From NCBI GenBank assembly GCA_016793165.1, contig JAEULA010000100.1, positions 1 through 39,370 on the forward strand: a DNA stretch of 39,370 nt, read 5' to 3'. Numbering within the stretch: the stretch's first letter is position 1; each line of letters begins with the position of its first letter. Positions 8,035-15,087 of this stretch are shown one piece after another. The DNA comes from Alphaproteobacteria bacterium. GTDB taxonomy: Bacteria > Pseudomonadota > Alphaproteobacteria > CACIAM-22H2. A program made the position numbers and the translations under genes. Below the pieces are notes generated by a model that had not been told where the DNA came from, made no database searches, and was given only the letters and a program-made list of their open reading frames with translations.

Positions 8035-8784
8035 ATGAAATCATCTCCCCCCGCGGCGGCCCCGACCGCCCGCGCCGCCGAGCCGCCGCAGCCGACCCAG
8101 GGCGAGCGCGCCTACGCGACGCTGCGCAACGAGATCCTGCGCGGCGCGCTGCGCGCCGGCGAGCGGCTTCGCGCCGCCGACCTGCGCGAGCGCTATCGCC
8201 TGAGCCTGACGCCGATCCGCGAGGCGCTGACGCGACTGACGTCCGAGGGGCTGGTGTCCGGCGAGACGCATCGCGGCGCACGGGTCGCCGACGCCTCGGC
8301 CGACGACTTCGCGGACCTGATGGGCGCGCGCCGCGAGATCGAGCGCGCCTGCCTCGCACGCGCGATCGCGCGTGGCGACGCGGCGTGGGAGGCCGAGATC
8401 GTCGCGTCGCTGCATCTCCTTTCGCGCACGCGCCTGCCCGCCTCTCCCGCCGACACCGAGGCGATGGCGACCTGGGAGGCGCAGCACCGCCGCTTCCACG
8501 CCGCCCTCGTCGCCGCCTGCGGCTCGCCCTGGCTGCTGCGGGTCTGGAACATGCTGGTCGACCATTCGGAGCGCTACCGCATGATCCGCATGCTGCGGCC
8601 GCCCTCGGCGCGGCCGAAGGCGCGCAACGTCGCCGCCGAGCACGCGGCGATGGCCGATGCCGTTCTCGCCCGCGACCAGGACCGCGCCCTGGCGCTGATG
8701 GACGCGCATCTGACCGCGACCGAGCGGGCGGTCGCCCGCCATCTCGAACCGCCAGCACCGCCCCGGAGGGCCGCCCGTCGATGA
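8035..8784 (+). CDS. GntR family transcriptional regulator (FCD/FadR subfamily)
   Basis: A 249-residue regulator. Residues about 20-85 form the winged helix (YATLRNEILRGALRAGERLRAADLRERY, then LTPIREALTRLTSEGLV). The rest is an all-helical FCD domain with the expected metal-ligand-type His and Asp/Glu residues (HRRFHAALVAACGSPWL, EHAAMADAVLARD, MDAHLTATE). FCD regulators usually sense an organic acid and repress genes for its breakdown. It is divergent from the six-gene FAH-TRAP operon and first in a rightward set of five genes, so it probably controls both, including itself. The N terminus has an Ala/Pro-rich extension of about 20 residues. The stop overlaps the next start as ATGA. Confidence 0.9.
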   Translation: MKSSPPAAAPTARAAEPPQPTQGERAYATLRNEILRGALRAGERLRAADLRERYRLSLTPIREALTRLTSEGLVSGETHRGARVADASADDFADLMGARREIERACLARAIARGDAAWEAEIVASLHLLSRTRLPASPADTEAMATWEAQHRRFHAALVAACGSPWLLRVWNMLVDHSERYRMIRMLRPPSARPKARNVAAEHAAMADAVLARDQDRALALMDAHLTATERAVARHLEPPAPPRRAARR

Positions 8785-9101
8785 TCATCAGATCCGCCAT
8801 CCTCGAGGGCGACGTCGCGCCGGCCGACCGCGCGCGCTTCGATGCCCACATGGGCGAGACGGTCGTCGCGGCGATCGCCACCTATCCGCGGATCCGGGCC
8901 GTCGAGCTGCGGCGCACGGTCGAGCGCGACGAAGGGGCGCCGGCGATCTACATGCAGTTCGACCTGCTCTTCGACAGCCTCGAGGACATGCACTTTGCCC
9001 TCGCCAGCGAGACCCGCCAGGCGGTGCGCGCCGAGATCGCAAAGGCGATGGGCATGTTCAAGGGCCGCGTCTACCACGTCGTGTCGTCGCGCCCGGGCTG
9101 A
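8781..9101 (+). CDS. Small EthD-like protein
   Basis: A 106-residue protein (MIIRSAILEGDVAPADRARFDAHM) that resembles EthD-type dimeric alpha-beta barrel proteins in size and pattern: an N-terminal strand, a helix with His (FDAHMGETVVAAIATYP), a strand pair (YMQFDLLFDSLEDM), then a C-terminal helix and strand (FKGRVYHVVSSRPG). The function of such small proteins is poorly known; some assist oxidative or isomerising steps in catabolic clusters. Its ATG overlaps the GntR stop, so it is translationally coupled to the regulator. The family call is by pattern and moderately certain. No catalytic residues can be assigned. Confidence 0.55.
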   Translation: MIIRSAILEGDVAPADRARFDAHMGETVVAAIATYPRIRAVELRRTVERDEGAPAIYMQFDLLFDSLEDMHFALASETRQAVRAEIAKAMGMFKGRVYHVVSSRPG

Positions 9102-9110
9102 GCGCGGCCC

Positions 9111-10109
9111 ATGGCGACGCTGATCACCGGCGCCGGCATGATCGGCCGCGAGACGGCGCGGCTCCTTCGCGCGCGCGGCGACGACGTCGTCCTCGCCGAC
9201 CTGGCCCCGCCGTCCGAAGCCGCCGCGACCGGCGCCACGATCGTCGCGTGCGACATCCTCGACGCGACCGCGCTGCGCGACCTTGCCCGCCGCCACGCCG
9301 CCACGCGCATCGTCCATACCGCCGCGCTGCTCTCGACCGCGATCCGCGCCGATCCGGTTCGCGGCGTACAGGTGAACGTGGTCGGGACCGCGATCGTCCT
9401 CGAGGTCGCACGGCAGCTCGCGCTCCGCCGCGTCGTCCTGGCGAGCTCGACCTCGATAACCTACGCGGTATTCGACGACCACGGCTCCGCGCCGATCGGC
9501 GAGGACTTCGCCTACAGGATGCTGAGCCAACGCCCCGGCAGCATCTACGCCGCCACCAAGATCGCGGGCGAGCATCTGGGCCTGCTCTACGCCGACCTCT
9601 ACGGCCTCGACGTCGTCGCGCTGCGCTACGCGGCCGTGCTCAACGCCGGGGCGGGCCCGAGCACCAGCGTGCCCGGACGCCTGCTGTCGACGCTGCTGGC
9701 GGCCGGACGCTCGGGCGAGCCGGCGGCTCTCGACGATCCCCTGCTCCTGTGGCGGGGCCGCGAGGAGTTCGTCGACGCGCGCGACTGTGCGCGCGCCAAT
9801 GTCCTCGCCCTCGACGCCCCGGCGCCGCGCCGGCGCGTCTACTCGATCACCTCGGGCGAGACTCACAGCATCGACGAGTTCATCGCCGCCGTGGCGGCGG
9901 TGCTTCCGCAGCTGACGATCGGCCGGCGCATCGAACCGACGGGCGGGTTCGCGGGCTTCCCGCATCCGCGCCCGGCCCCGTCCGATCTCTCGGCGGCGCA
10001 TGCCGAACTCGGCTACGTGCCCGCCTACACGCTGCGCCGGACGGTCCGGGACTATGCGGGCATCACAGGCCCGAATGGCGCCCGGGACCCGTCCGGCGCC
10101 GGCCGGTGA
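9111..10109 (+). CDS. NAD-dependent epimerase/dehydratase family protein
   Basis: A 332-residue extended SDR. It begins MATLITGAGMIGRETARLL, the nucleotide-binding glycine motif, and has ACDILD for the adenine ring, then VLASSTSITYAV and SIYAATKIAGEHLGLLYA, which holds the YxxxK catalytic pair. FVDARDCARANVLALD is the conserved post-catalytic segment. The enzyme probably acts on a sugar, sugar acid or hydroxyacid using NAD. It lies nine bases after the EthD-like gene in the GntR-led set. The substrate is unknown. The protein lacks signs of a nucleotide-sugar-only role and could equally be a dehydrogenase in catabolism. Confidence 0.82.
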   Translation: MATLITGAGMIGRETARLLRARGDDVVLADLAPPSEAAATGATIVACDILDATALRDLARRHAATRIVHTAALLSTAIRADPVRGVQVNVVGTAIVLEVARQLALRRVVLASSTSITYAVFDDHGSAPIGEDFAYRMLSQRPGSIYAATKIAGEHLGLLYADLYGLDVVALRYAAVLNAGAGPSTSVPGRLLSTLLAAGRSGEPAALDDPLLLWRGREEFVDARDCARANVLALDAPAPRRRVYSITSGETHSIDEFIAAVAAVLPQLTIGRRIEPTGGFAGFPHPRPAPSDLSAAHAELGYVPAYTLRRTVRDYAGITGPNGARDPSGAGR

Positions 10110-10164
10110 TCCGCGGCTGGACTTTCCGGATGCCATCGGCGACTGATCGCGACGGAGGACTGCC

Positions 10165-10986
10165 ATGCGCTTCTACATTTCCGTCGACATCGAGGGCATC
10201 GTCGGCGTCGTCAGCCGCGATCACACCGGCGTCGAGGGCTTCGAATACCAGGCCGCCCGGATCTGGATGACCGACACGGCCGCCGCCGCGGCTCAGGCCG
10301 CGCTGGACTCCGGCGCGCACGAGGTCGTGCTCAGCGACAGCCACGGCTCGATGCAGAACCTGATCCTGGAGCGCCTGCCGCCCGGCGTTCAGCTCGTGCG
10401 CTCGAAGCCGCGCCCGCTCGGCATGCTGCAGGGCATCGACGAGGGCCGCTTCGACGGCGCGATGTTCGTCGGCTGGCATACCGGCGCCACGCACAACTCG
10501 GGCATCCTCGGCCACACGATGCGCTCGCTCGTGCTGCGCGAGCTCCGCCTCAACGGCCGCAGCGTCTCCGAGGCCGGGTTCTATGCGCCGCTCGCGGGCC
10601 AGTTCGGCGTGCCCGTGATCATGATCAGCGGCGACGACCAGTTCGTGGCCGAGACCCGGAGCTTCCTGCCGGACGTCGAGGCGGCGACCGTCAAGTGGGC
10701 CTACGGCCACACGTCGGCGCGGACGTTGATGCCCGCCGCCGCCCATGCCCTCGTCGCCGACGCCGCGAAGCGCGCGATCGCGCGGCTCAAGGGCTTCAAG
10801 CCCACCCGGCTCGAGAAGCCCGTGCTGGAGGTCGCCTTCAAGCACCGCCTTCCCGCGGAGTTCTGGGCGCTGACGAAATGGGTCGAGCGCCTCGACGCCT
10901 ACACGATCCGCTACCAGGCGGACGACATGGCCGATGCCTCTCGGTTCATGGTCTTCCTGCTGGGCTACGCCCCGACCGTCAGCTGA
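10165..10986 (+). CDS. M55 family metallopeptidase (D-aminopeptidase, DppA-like)
   Basis: A 273-residue protein whose zinc ligands match the family. DIE at 8-10 gives Asp8 and Glu10, SDSHG gives His60, GWHTGATH gives His105, and a Glu near 136 (VSEAGFYA) fits the last ligand. The known member, Bacillus DppA, is a decameric enzyme that removes D-amino acids from D-Ala-rich peptides; others act on L-amino acid amides or beta-peptides. It follows the epimerase gene by 55 bases with the ribosome site GGAGG. An aminopeptidase next to a TRAP and FAH catabolic operon suggests the natural substrate carries an amide or amino acid part, agreeing with the deacylase at the left edge. That is inference. 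Confidence 0.88.
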   Translation: MRFYISVDIEGIVGVVSRDHTGVEGFEYQAARIWMTDTAAAAAQAALDSGAHEVVLSDSHGSMQNLILERLPPGVQLVRSKPRPLGMLQGIDEGRFDGAMFVGWHTGATHNSGILGHTMRSLVLRELRLNGRSVSEAGFYAPLAGQFGVPVIMISGDDQFVAETRSFLPDVEAATVKWAYGHTSARTLMPAAAHALVADAAKRAIARLKGFKPTRLEKPVLEVAFKHRLPAEFWALTKWVERLDAYTIRYQADDMADASRFMVFLLGYAPTVS

Positions 10987-11015
10987 GACCCGAAGAACGG
11001 AACCAGGAGAGCGAG

Positions 11016-11615
11016 ATGAGGATCCTCGTCGTCGGTGCCTCGGGCACCATCGGCCGCGCCGTGGTCGCCGAGCTCGGCGCACGGCACGACATCGTCGCCG
11101 CGGGCCGCTCGTCGGACGAGCTGCCGATGGACATCACAGATCCCGCCTCGATCCGCGCCGCCTACGCCAGGCTCGGCAAGGTCGATGCCGTCGTGTCGGC
11201 CGCGGGCAAGGTGAAGTTCGCGCCCTTCGCCGAGATGGACGCCACCGCCTACGAGATCGGCCTGCGCGACAAGCTCATGGGTCAGGTCAATCTCGTGCTG
11301 ATCGGGCGCGACCACGTGACCGACGGCGGCTCGTTCACACTCACCACCGGCGTGCTCGACAGCGCCCCGATTCGGATGGGGAGCTCCGCCTCGATGGTGA
11401 ACGGCGCGGTGAACGCCTTCGCGATGGCGGCCGCCATCGAGATGCCGCGCGGCCAGCGCATCAACGTCGTGAGCCCCGGCGTCATCACCGAGGCGATGAA
11501 GGACTACGCGCCGTTCTTCCGCGGCTTCGAACCGGTGCCCGCCGCCCGCGCGGCGCTCGCCTATGCCCGGAGCGTCGAGGGCGCCCAAACCGGGCAGGTC
11601 TATCGCGTCGCCTGA
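11016..11615 (+). CDS. Atypical short SDR family protein without YxxxK
   Basis: A compact 199-residue Rossmann protein starting MRILVVGASGTIGRAVVAEL, with MDITDPASI for the adenine site and VDAVVSAAGKVKF after the fourth strand. The place where classical SDRs carry YxxxK reads SASMVNGAVNAFAMAAA, so both the Tyr and the Lys are missing. INVVSPGVI after it is normal. A group of about 200-residue short-chain dehydrogenase-like proteins in proteobacteria has this form; their reaction is not established. The start is fixed by AGGAGAG five bases upstream of ATG 11016. It ends the rightward GntR-led set and meets the next leftward gene tail to tail after 28 bases. Confidence 0.8.
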   Translation: MRILVVGASGTIGRAVVAELGARHDIVAAGRSSDELPMDITDPASIRAAYARLGKVDAVVSAAGKVKFAPFAEMDATAYEIGLRDKLMGQVNLVLIGRDHVTDGGSFTLTTGVLDSAPIRMGSSASMVNGAVNAFAMAAAIEMPRGQRINVVSPGVITEAMKDYAPFFRGFEPVPAARAALAYARSVEGAQTGQVYRVA

Positions 11616-11643
11616 CGCGCCGGCGCCGCCGGGTGCGCGCGGC

Positions 11644-11991
11644 TCACTTCGCCCCGAGCGCGAACGTCCCCACCAATCCGCCGTTGGCGGGATCGAGGAC
11701 GACGATGCGCTCGTCCTGGCCCGGCGCGCCGGTGTAGAGGTGCAGGACGATGAAGTCGCCGCTCGAAGTCACGGACTGGATCCGCGTGCCCGCCGGCTGG
11801 TCGAGCGCGAGGCGCCCCCAGGGCGCGCGTTCCGCGGCGATCAGCGGCGGCTCGACCGCGCCACGCGGCATGGCGGCCTCCTCGGCCGGGCGGCCGCCGC
11901 GCTGGACGATGACGGCGACCAGCACGGCGAAGGCCAGCACGACGCAGATCCCGAGCCCGAACACCAGGAGGCGGAGCGTCTTGAGCGGCAT
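11644..11991 (-). CDS. Small single-span membrane protein (DUF6476-like)
   Basis: A 115-residue protein with one N-terminal membrane helix (LRLLVFGLGICVVLAFAVLVAVIV) after a positive start, followed by a soluble domain of about 80 residues rich in beta-strand pattern (GTRIQSVTSSGDFIVLHLYTG, ERIVVLDP). The size, layout and place head to head with rluD next to rpoH match DUF6476 proteins of alphaproteobacteria. The function is unknown; the soluble part is predicted to face the periplasm. Its ATG lies only 18 bases from the rluD ATG, so its promoter must lie inside rluD coding sequence or overlap it. Confidence 0.65.
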   Translation of the reverse strand: MPLKTLRLLVFGLGICVVLAFAVLVAVIVQRGGRPAEEAAMPRGAVEPPLIAAERAPWGRLALDQPAGTRIQSVTSSGDFIVLHLYTGAPGQDERIVVLDPANGGLVGTFALGAK

Positions 11992-12009
11992 GGATCAGCG
12001 GTGAGCGCG

Positions 12010-12984
12010 ATGCGTCAGGTCGCGGGCGTCTTCGCCCCCGAGCACGCGGAGGAGCGCCTCGATCGTGCGCTCGTCGCCGCGCTGGGTGCCGGGCACCCGA
12101 CGCTCACGCGCTCGCGTCTGAAGTCGTTGATCGAGGGTCGCCATGTCCGGATCGAGGGCGCGACCGTATCGGAGCCCTCGCGGAGGGTCAAACCGGGCCA
12201 GCGCTTCGAGCTCGATCTGCCGGCACCCAGCGCCGGCACGATCGAGGCGCAGGCGATGGAGCTCGCGATCGTGCACGAGGACGACGACCTGATCGTCGTC
12301 GACAAGCCCGCGGGCATGGTCGTGCATCCCGCAGCGGGGAATCCCGACCGCACCCTGGTGAACGCCCTGCTCGCCCATTGCGGCGACTCGCTTCGCGTCG
12401 TCGGCGGCACCGGGCGGCCCGGGATCGTCCACCGCCTCGACAAGGACACCAGCGGCCTGATCGTCGCGGCGAAGACCGAGGTGGCGTTGCTCGGTCTCGC
12501 GCGGCAATTCGCCGAACACAGCGTCGACCGGGTCTACGAGGCCCTGGTCTGGGGCCTGCCGTCCCCGACCGAGGGCGAGATCGCCGGCGCGATCGGCCGG
12601 TCGCATGCGGACCGCAAGAAGATGGCGGTCGTGCGGCACGGCGGCAAACAGGCCCTGACGCGCTATCGCGTCGTCGAGTCCCTGGCGAACGGCCGGCTCG
12701 CCCGCATCGAGTGCCGCCTGGCGACCGGGCGCACGCACCAGATCCGCGTCCACCTCGCCAGCATCGGCCATCCGCTCGTCGGCGACCCGGTCTATGGCCG
12801 CAGCGCCGGGCGCCGCCGCGAGGCGCCGCCGGCCCTTCAGGAAGCGCTCTCACGCTTCGAGCGGCAGGCGCTCGACGCGGTCGTCCTCGGCTTCTCGCAT
12901 CCCCGCACGGGAGCGCGGCTCCGCTTCACGCGCGCGCCGTCGCGCGACGTGCAGGACCTCGTCGCCGCGCTGCGCGCCGGGTAG
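12010..12984 (+). CDS. rluD: Ribosomal large subunit pseudouridine synthase (RluD/RluA family)
   Basis: A 324-residue enzyme with an N-terminal S4 RNA-binding domain (ERLDRALVAALG, then TRSRLKSLIEGRHVRIEGA) and a catalytic domain. The latter contains GIVHRLDKDTSGLIVAAKT, whose Asp is the nucleophile in HRLDKDTSG, as well as VVDKPAGMVVHPAAGN and LATGRTHQIRVHLASIGHPLVGDPVYG. It converts uridines of 23S rRNA (1911, 1915 and 1917 in E. coli RluD) to pseudouridine. Start choice: ATG 12010 has GGTGAG upstream; a GTG at 12001 in the same frame is an alternative. It lies immediately upstream of rpoH, a common order in alphaproteobacteria. Confidence 0.92.
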   Translation: MRQVAGVFAPEHAEERLDRALVAALGAGHPTLTRSRLKSLIEGRHVRIEGATVSEPSRRVKPGQRFELDLPAPSAGTIEAQAMELAIVHEDDDLIVVDKPAGMVVHPAAGNPDRTLVNALLAHCGDSLRVVGGTGRPGIVHRLDKDTSGLIVAAKTEVALLGLARQFAEHSVDRVYEALVWGLPSPTEGEIAGAIGRSHADRKKMAVVRHGGKQALTRYRVVESLANGRLARIECRLATGRTHQIRVHLASIGHPLVGDPVYGRSAGRRREAPPALQEALSRFERQALDAVVLGFSHPRTGARLRFTRAPSRDVQDLVAALRAG

Positions 12985-12990
12985 CGGCCG

Positions 12991-13021
12991 CTGGGAAATC
13001 GGGGTCGACTCCCCTATGTTG
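12991..13021 (+). promoter_or_regulatory. Candidate heat-shock-type promoter for rpoH
   Basis: CTGGGAAATC at 12991-13000 resembles the sigma-32 -35 box (CTTGAAA). Fourteen bases after its first seven positions lies CCCTATGTTG at 13012-13021, resembling the alphaproteobacterial -10 (CYTATNTNNG). The match is partial in both boxes. Self-activation of rpoH through such a promoter is known in several alphaproteobacteria. The assignment is by eye. Confidence 0.35.
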
Positions 13022-13073
13022 AGGGTTCGTTGCGCCGGACGCTCCCCCTCCGCCGGCCGACCATAGGAAGAGG

Positions 13074-14012
13074 ATGGCACGCAATCTCCCGATCCTTGCG
13101 GGCGAAGGAAACCTGGGCCGCTACCTCCAGGAGATCCGCAAGTTTCCGCTCCTCGAACCCGACGAGGAGTTCATGCTCGCCAAGCGCTGGCGCGAGCACG
13201 GCGACTCCGAGGCCGCGCATCGCCTGGTGACCAGTCATCTGCGCCTCGTGGCGAAGATCGCGATGGGCTATCGCGGCTACGGCCTGCCCATCTCGGAGCT
13301 CGTCTCCGAGGGCAATGTCGGCATGATGCAGGCGGTCAAGCGGTTCGATCCCGACAAGGGGTTCCGGCTCTCGACCTACGCGATGTGGTGGATCCGCGCG
13401 TCGATCCAGGAATACATCCTGCACTCGTGGTCGCTGGTGAAGATGGGCACCACGGCGGCGCAGAAGAAGCTGTTCTTCAACCTGCGCCGCGCGAAGGCGC
13501 AGTTGCAGGTCATGAGCGACAACGACCTGACCCCGGAGAAGATCACCAAGATCGCGACCGATCTCGGCGTCACCGAGGACGAGGTCGTGTCGATGAACCG
13601 GCGCCTCGCGGCGCCGGACCATTCGCTCAACGCGCCGCTGCGCGACGACGGCGAGAGCGACATGGAGTGGCAGGATTGGCTGGTCGACGAGAGCGCCAAC
13701 CAGGAGGTCCGCCTCGCCGACGATCAGGAATTCGCGCGCCGCAAGGCGATGATGACCGAGGCGATGAAGACCTTGAACGAGCGCGAGCGCCAGATCCTGA
13801 TCGAGCGGCGCCTGACCGAGGATCCCGCGACGCTCGAGGACCTCTCGGTCAAGTACAAGGTCAGCCGCGAGCGCGTCCGTCAGATCGAGGCGCGCGCATT
13901 CGAGAAGCTGCAGAAGGCGATCCGCGCGCTGTCGAGCGATCAGGCGCGGGCCGTCGAGGCGGCGATCGCCGCGCGCCCGACCGCCGCCCTGCCGAAACCC
14001 GCCGGCAGCTGA
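13074..14012 (+). CDS. rpoH: RNA polymerase heat-shock sigma factor RpoH (sigma-32)
   Basis: A 312-residue sigma-70 family factor. Region 2 (residues about 45-120) contains LVTSHLRLVAKIAMGYRGYGLPISELVSEGN and the DNA-melting stretch GFRLSTYAMWWIRASIQEYIL. The RpoH box QKKLFFNLR is at residues 130-138, which separates heat-shock factors from other sigmas. Region 4.2 ends with DLSVKYKVSRERVRQIEARAFEKLQ, the -35-binding helix-turn-helix. It directs RNA polymerase to chaperone and protease genes. ATG 13074 is preceded by AGGAAGAGG. A Pro/Ala-rich tail follows region 4. The distance to rluD is 89 bases, enough for its own promoter. Many alphaproteobacteria hold two rpoH copies; which one this is cannot be told. 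Confidence 0.96.
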   Translation: MARNLPILAGEGNLGRYLQEIRKFPLLEPDEEFMLAKRWREHGDSEAAHRLVTSHLRLVAKIAMGYRGYGLPISELVSEGNVGMMQAVKRFDPDKGFRLSTYAMWWIRASIQEYILHSWSLVKMGTTAAQKKLFFNLRRAKAQLQVMSDNDLTPEKITKIATDLGVTEDEVVSMNRRLAAPDHSLNAPLRDDGESDMEWQDWLVDESANQEVRLADDQEFARRKAMMTEAMKTLNERERQILIERRLTEDPATLEDLSVKYKVSRERVRQIEARAFEKLQKAIRALSSDQARAVEAAIAARPTAALPKPAGS

Positions 14013-14037
14013 GCGGCCGCACAGGCTTGCGCGGCAT

Positions 14038-14054
14038 GCCGCCGAGACGGCGGC
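14038..14054. terminator. Hairpin between convergent rpoH and secreted-protein gene
   Basis: GCCGCCG at 14038-14044 pairs perfectly with CGGCGGC at 14048-14054 around a three-base loop. It lies between two stop codons facing each other (14012 and 14059), where it could stop transcription from both sides. There is no T run on either side, as is common in GC-rich genomes, so its terminator role is weakly supported. Confidence 0.3.
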
Positions 14055-14058
14055 GACA

Positions 14059-14403
14059 TCAGCAGCGGCGACGCGGCATCCCGTTGGCGTCGACCGGAAT
14101 CGTGCCGTCGCGGCGATGCGCGGCGAGCAGATCGTCGCCCGGAAGGACGACCGGGGACGCATTCGGCCAATAGCGCAGCGGGACCCAGATCAGGATGCCC
14201 TGATGCAGCGCCGGCACCCACACGTCGATCGGGTTGCCGCCGGAGAAGCCGCTGGCCGGCGCCGCCACGGCACCGGCGGGCGCGACGACCGCCGCATTGC
14301 CATGTCCGAGCACGGCCTGGCCGCCGCAGCGCGCCTCGGCGCCGGCCGCAAGGCCGAGCCAAGTGATCGCCGTCACAACCGCCGCAAAGATCTTGTCCGC
14401 CAT
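14059..14403 (-). CDS. Small secreted protein of unknown function
   Basis: A 114-residue protein beginning with a probable signal peptide (MADKIFAAVVTAITWLGLAA, cleavage near GAEA before RCGGQAV). The mature part is about 90 residues with a Gly/Ala/Val-rich stretch, then SGGNPIDVWVPALHQGILIWVPLRYWP and a Cys at the very end. Two Cys remain after cleavage (one near the start, one terminal), which could form a disulfide. I do not recognise the family. The ATG at 14403 is chosen because it begins the signal peptide; a longer frame upstream looks like noise. Its neighbours are rpoH (convergent) and another small membrane protein, also unassigned. Confidence 0.5.
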   Translation of the reverse strand: MADKIFAAVVTAITWLGLAAGAEARCGGQAVLGHGNAAVVAPAGAVAAPASGFSGGNPIDVWVPALHQGILIWVPLRYWPNASPVVLPGDDLLAAHRRDGTIPVDANGMPRRRC

Positions 14404-14673
14404 GAGTGCCCCCGCCGGATCAGAGCGAGGTGATCCTGGCCGCCCACCGCGGCAAAGTGATGGCGACGGCGTGCACTCGCGGCGGCGAGATCGCCCGCGC
14501 GCAGCCGCAGCCTCGCGTTGTAGTCGTCCGTCGTCGCCCGCGCCCAGCCGCAGACGATCGAGAAGCGGCGCCGCGACAAGCGCCAGGACGACCCGCGCCG
14601 GTCGCGGCGCGGGGTGGTTCCGCATCGCGCGCCGCCGGCGCGCCTCGTCCGCCCCGAGCGCGACGGTGGATCT

Positions 14674-15072
14674 TCAGAGACCGAGCGCGGCGCGGGCGAC
14701 GCGGAATCCCCAGAACAGCGCCGGCGCGCTGATCAGGACCCCGATCACGCAGCTGAGGATCGCGCCGGATCTGTTGGAGTCGCCGCCGTGCCCAGCCGTC
14801 GCGGCCGCAAGCTCGAGGCCGAGCCGCATCATCGGCTTGACCGCGTAGACCAGCCACGCGACGACGCCGACGAACAAGGGCACGGCGAGCATGCCGACCG
14901 CCAGGCGCCACCGCTCGTGCCAATAGGCGATCGTCAGGACGATCGAGGCGAGAGTCGACAGCACGTCGCCGTTGCGCAGGAACGCGGGCAGGCCGATCCG
15001 CGCACCGACCTGCCAGCTCATGCCGGCGAGCGCGATGAGCACCAGCACGTACGCGGTCACGTACCACGGCAC
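14674..15072 (-). CDS. Small multi-span membrane protein of unknown function
   Basis: A 132-residue protein with four likely membrane helices: VTAYVLVLIALAGMSWQVGA at the N terminus, VLSTLASIVLTIAYW, LAVGMLAVPLFVGVVAWLVYAV, and ILSCVIGVLISAPALFWGF near the C terminus. The loop AAATAGHGGDSNRSG between helices three and four is polar. It lies 15 bases after purA on the same strand, so it may be the last gene of the hisZ-purA transcript. I do not recognise the family and no catalytic motif is visible. The consistent hydrophobic pattern argues that it is a real gene. Confidence 0.6.
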   Translation of the reverse strand: MPWYVTAYVLVLIALAGMSWQVGARIGLPAFLRNGDVLSTLASIVLTIAYWHERWRLAVGMLAVPLFVGVVAWLVYAVKPMMRLGLELAAATAGHGGDSNRSGAILSCVIGVLISAPALFWGFRVARAALGL

Positions 15073-15087
15073 CGGCGGAATCCGGAC

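Noticed and set aside
14373..14579. A 68-codon minus-strand frame starting MSRRRFSIVCGWARATTDD in the gap before the secreted protein gene.
   Set aside because: No family is recognised, it overlaps the signal-peptide gene by 31 bases, and Arg richness is typical of false frames here. It is left open rather than excluded.
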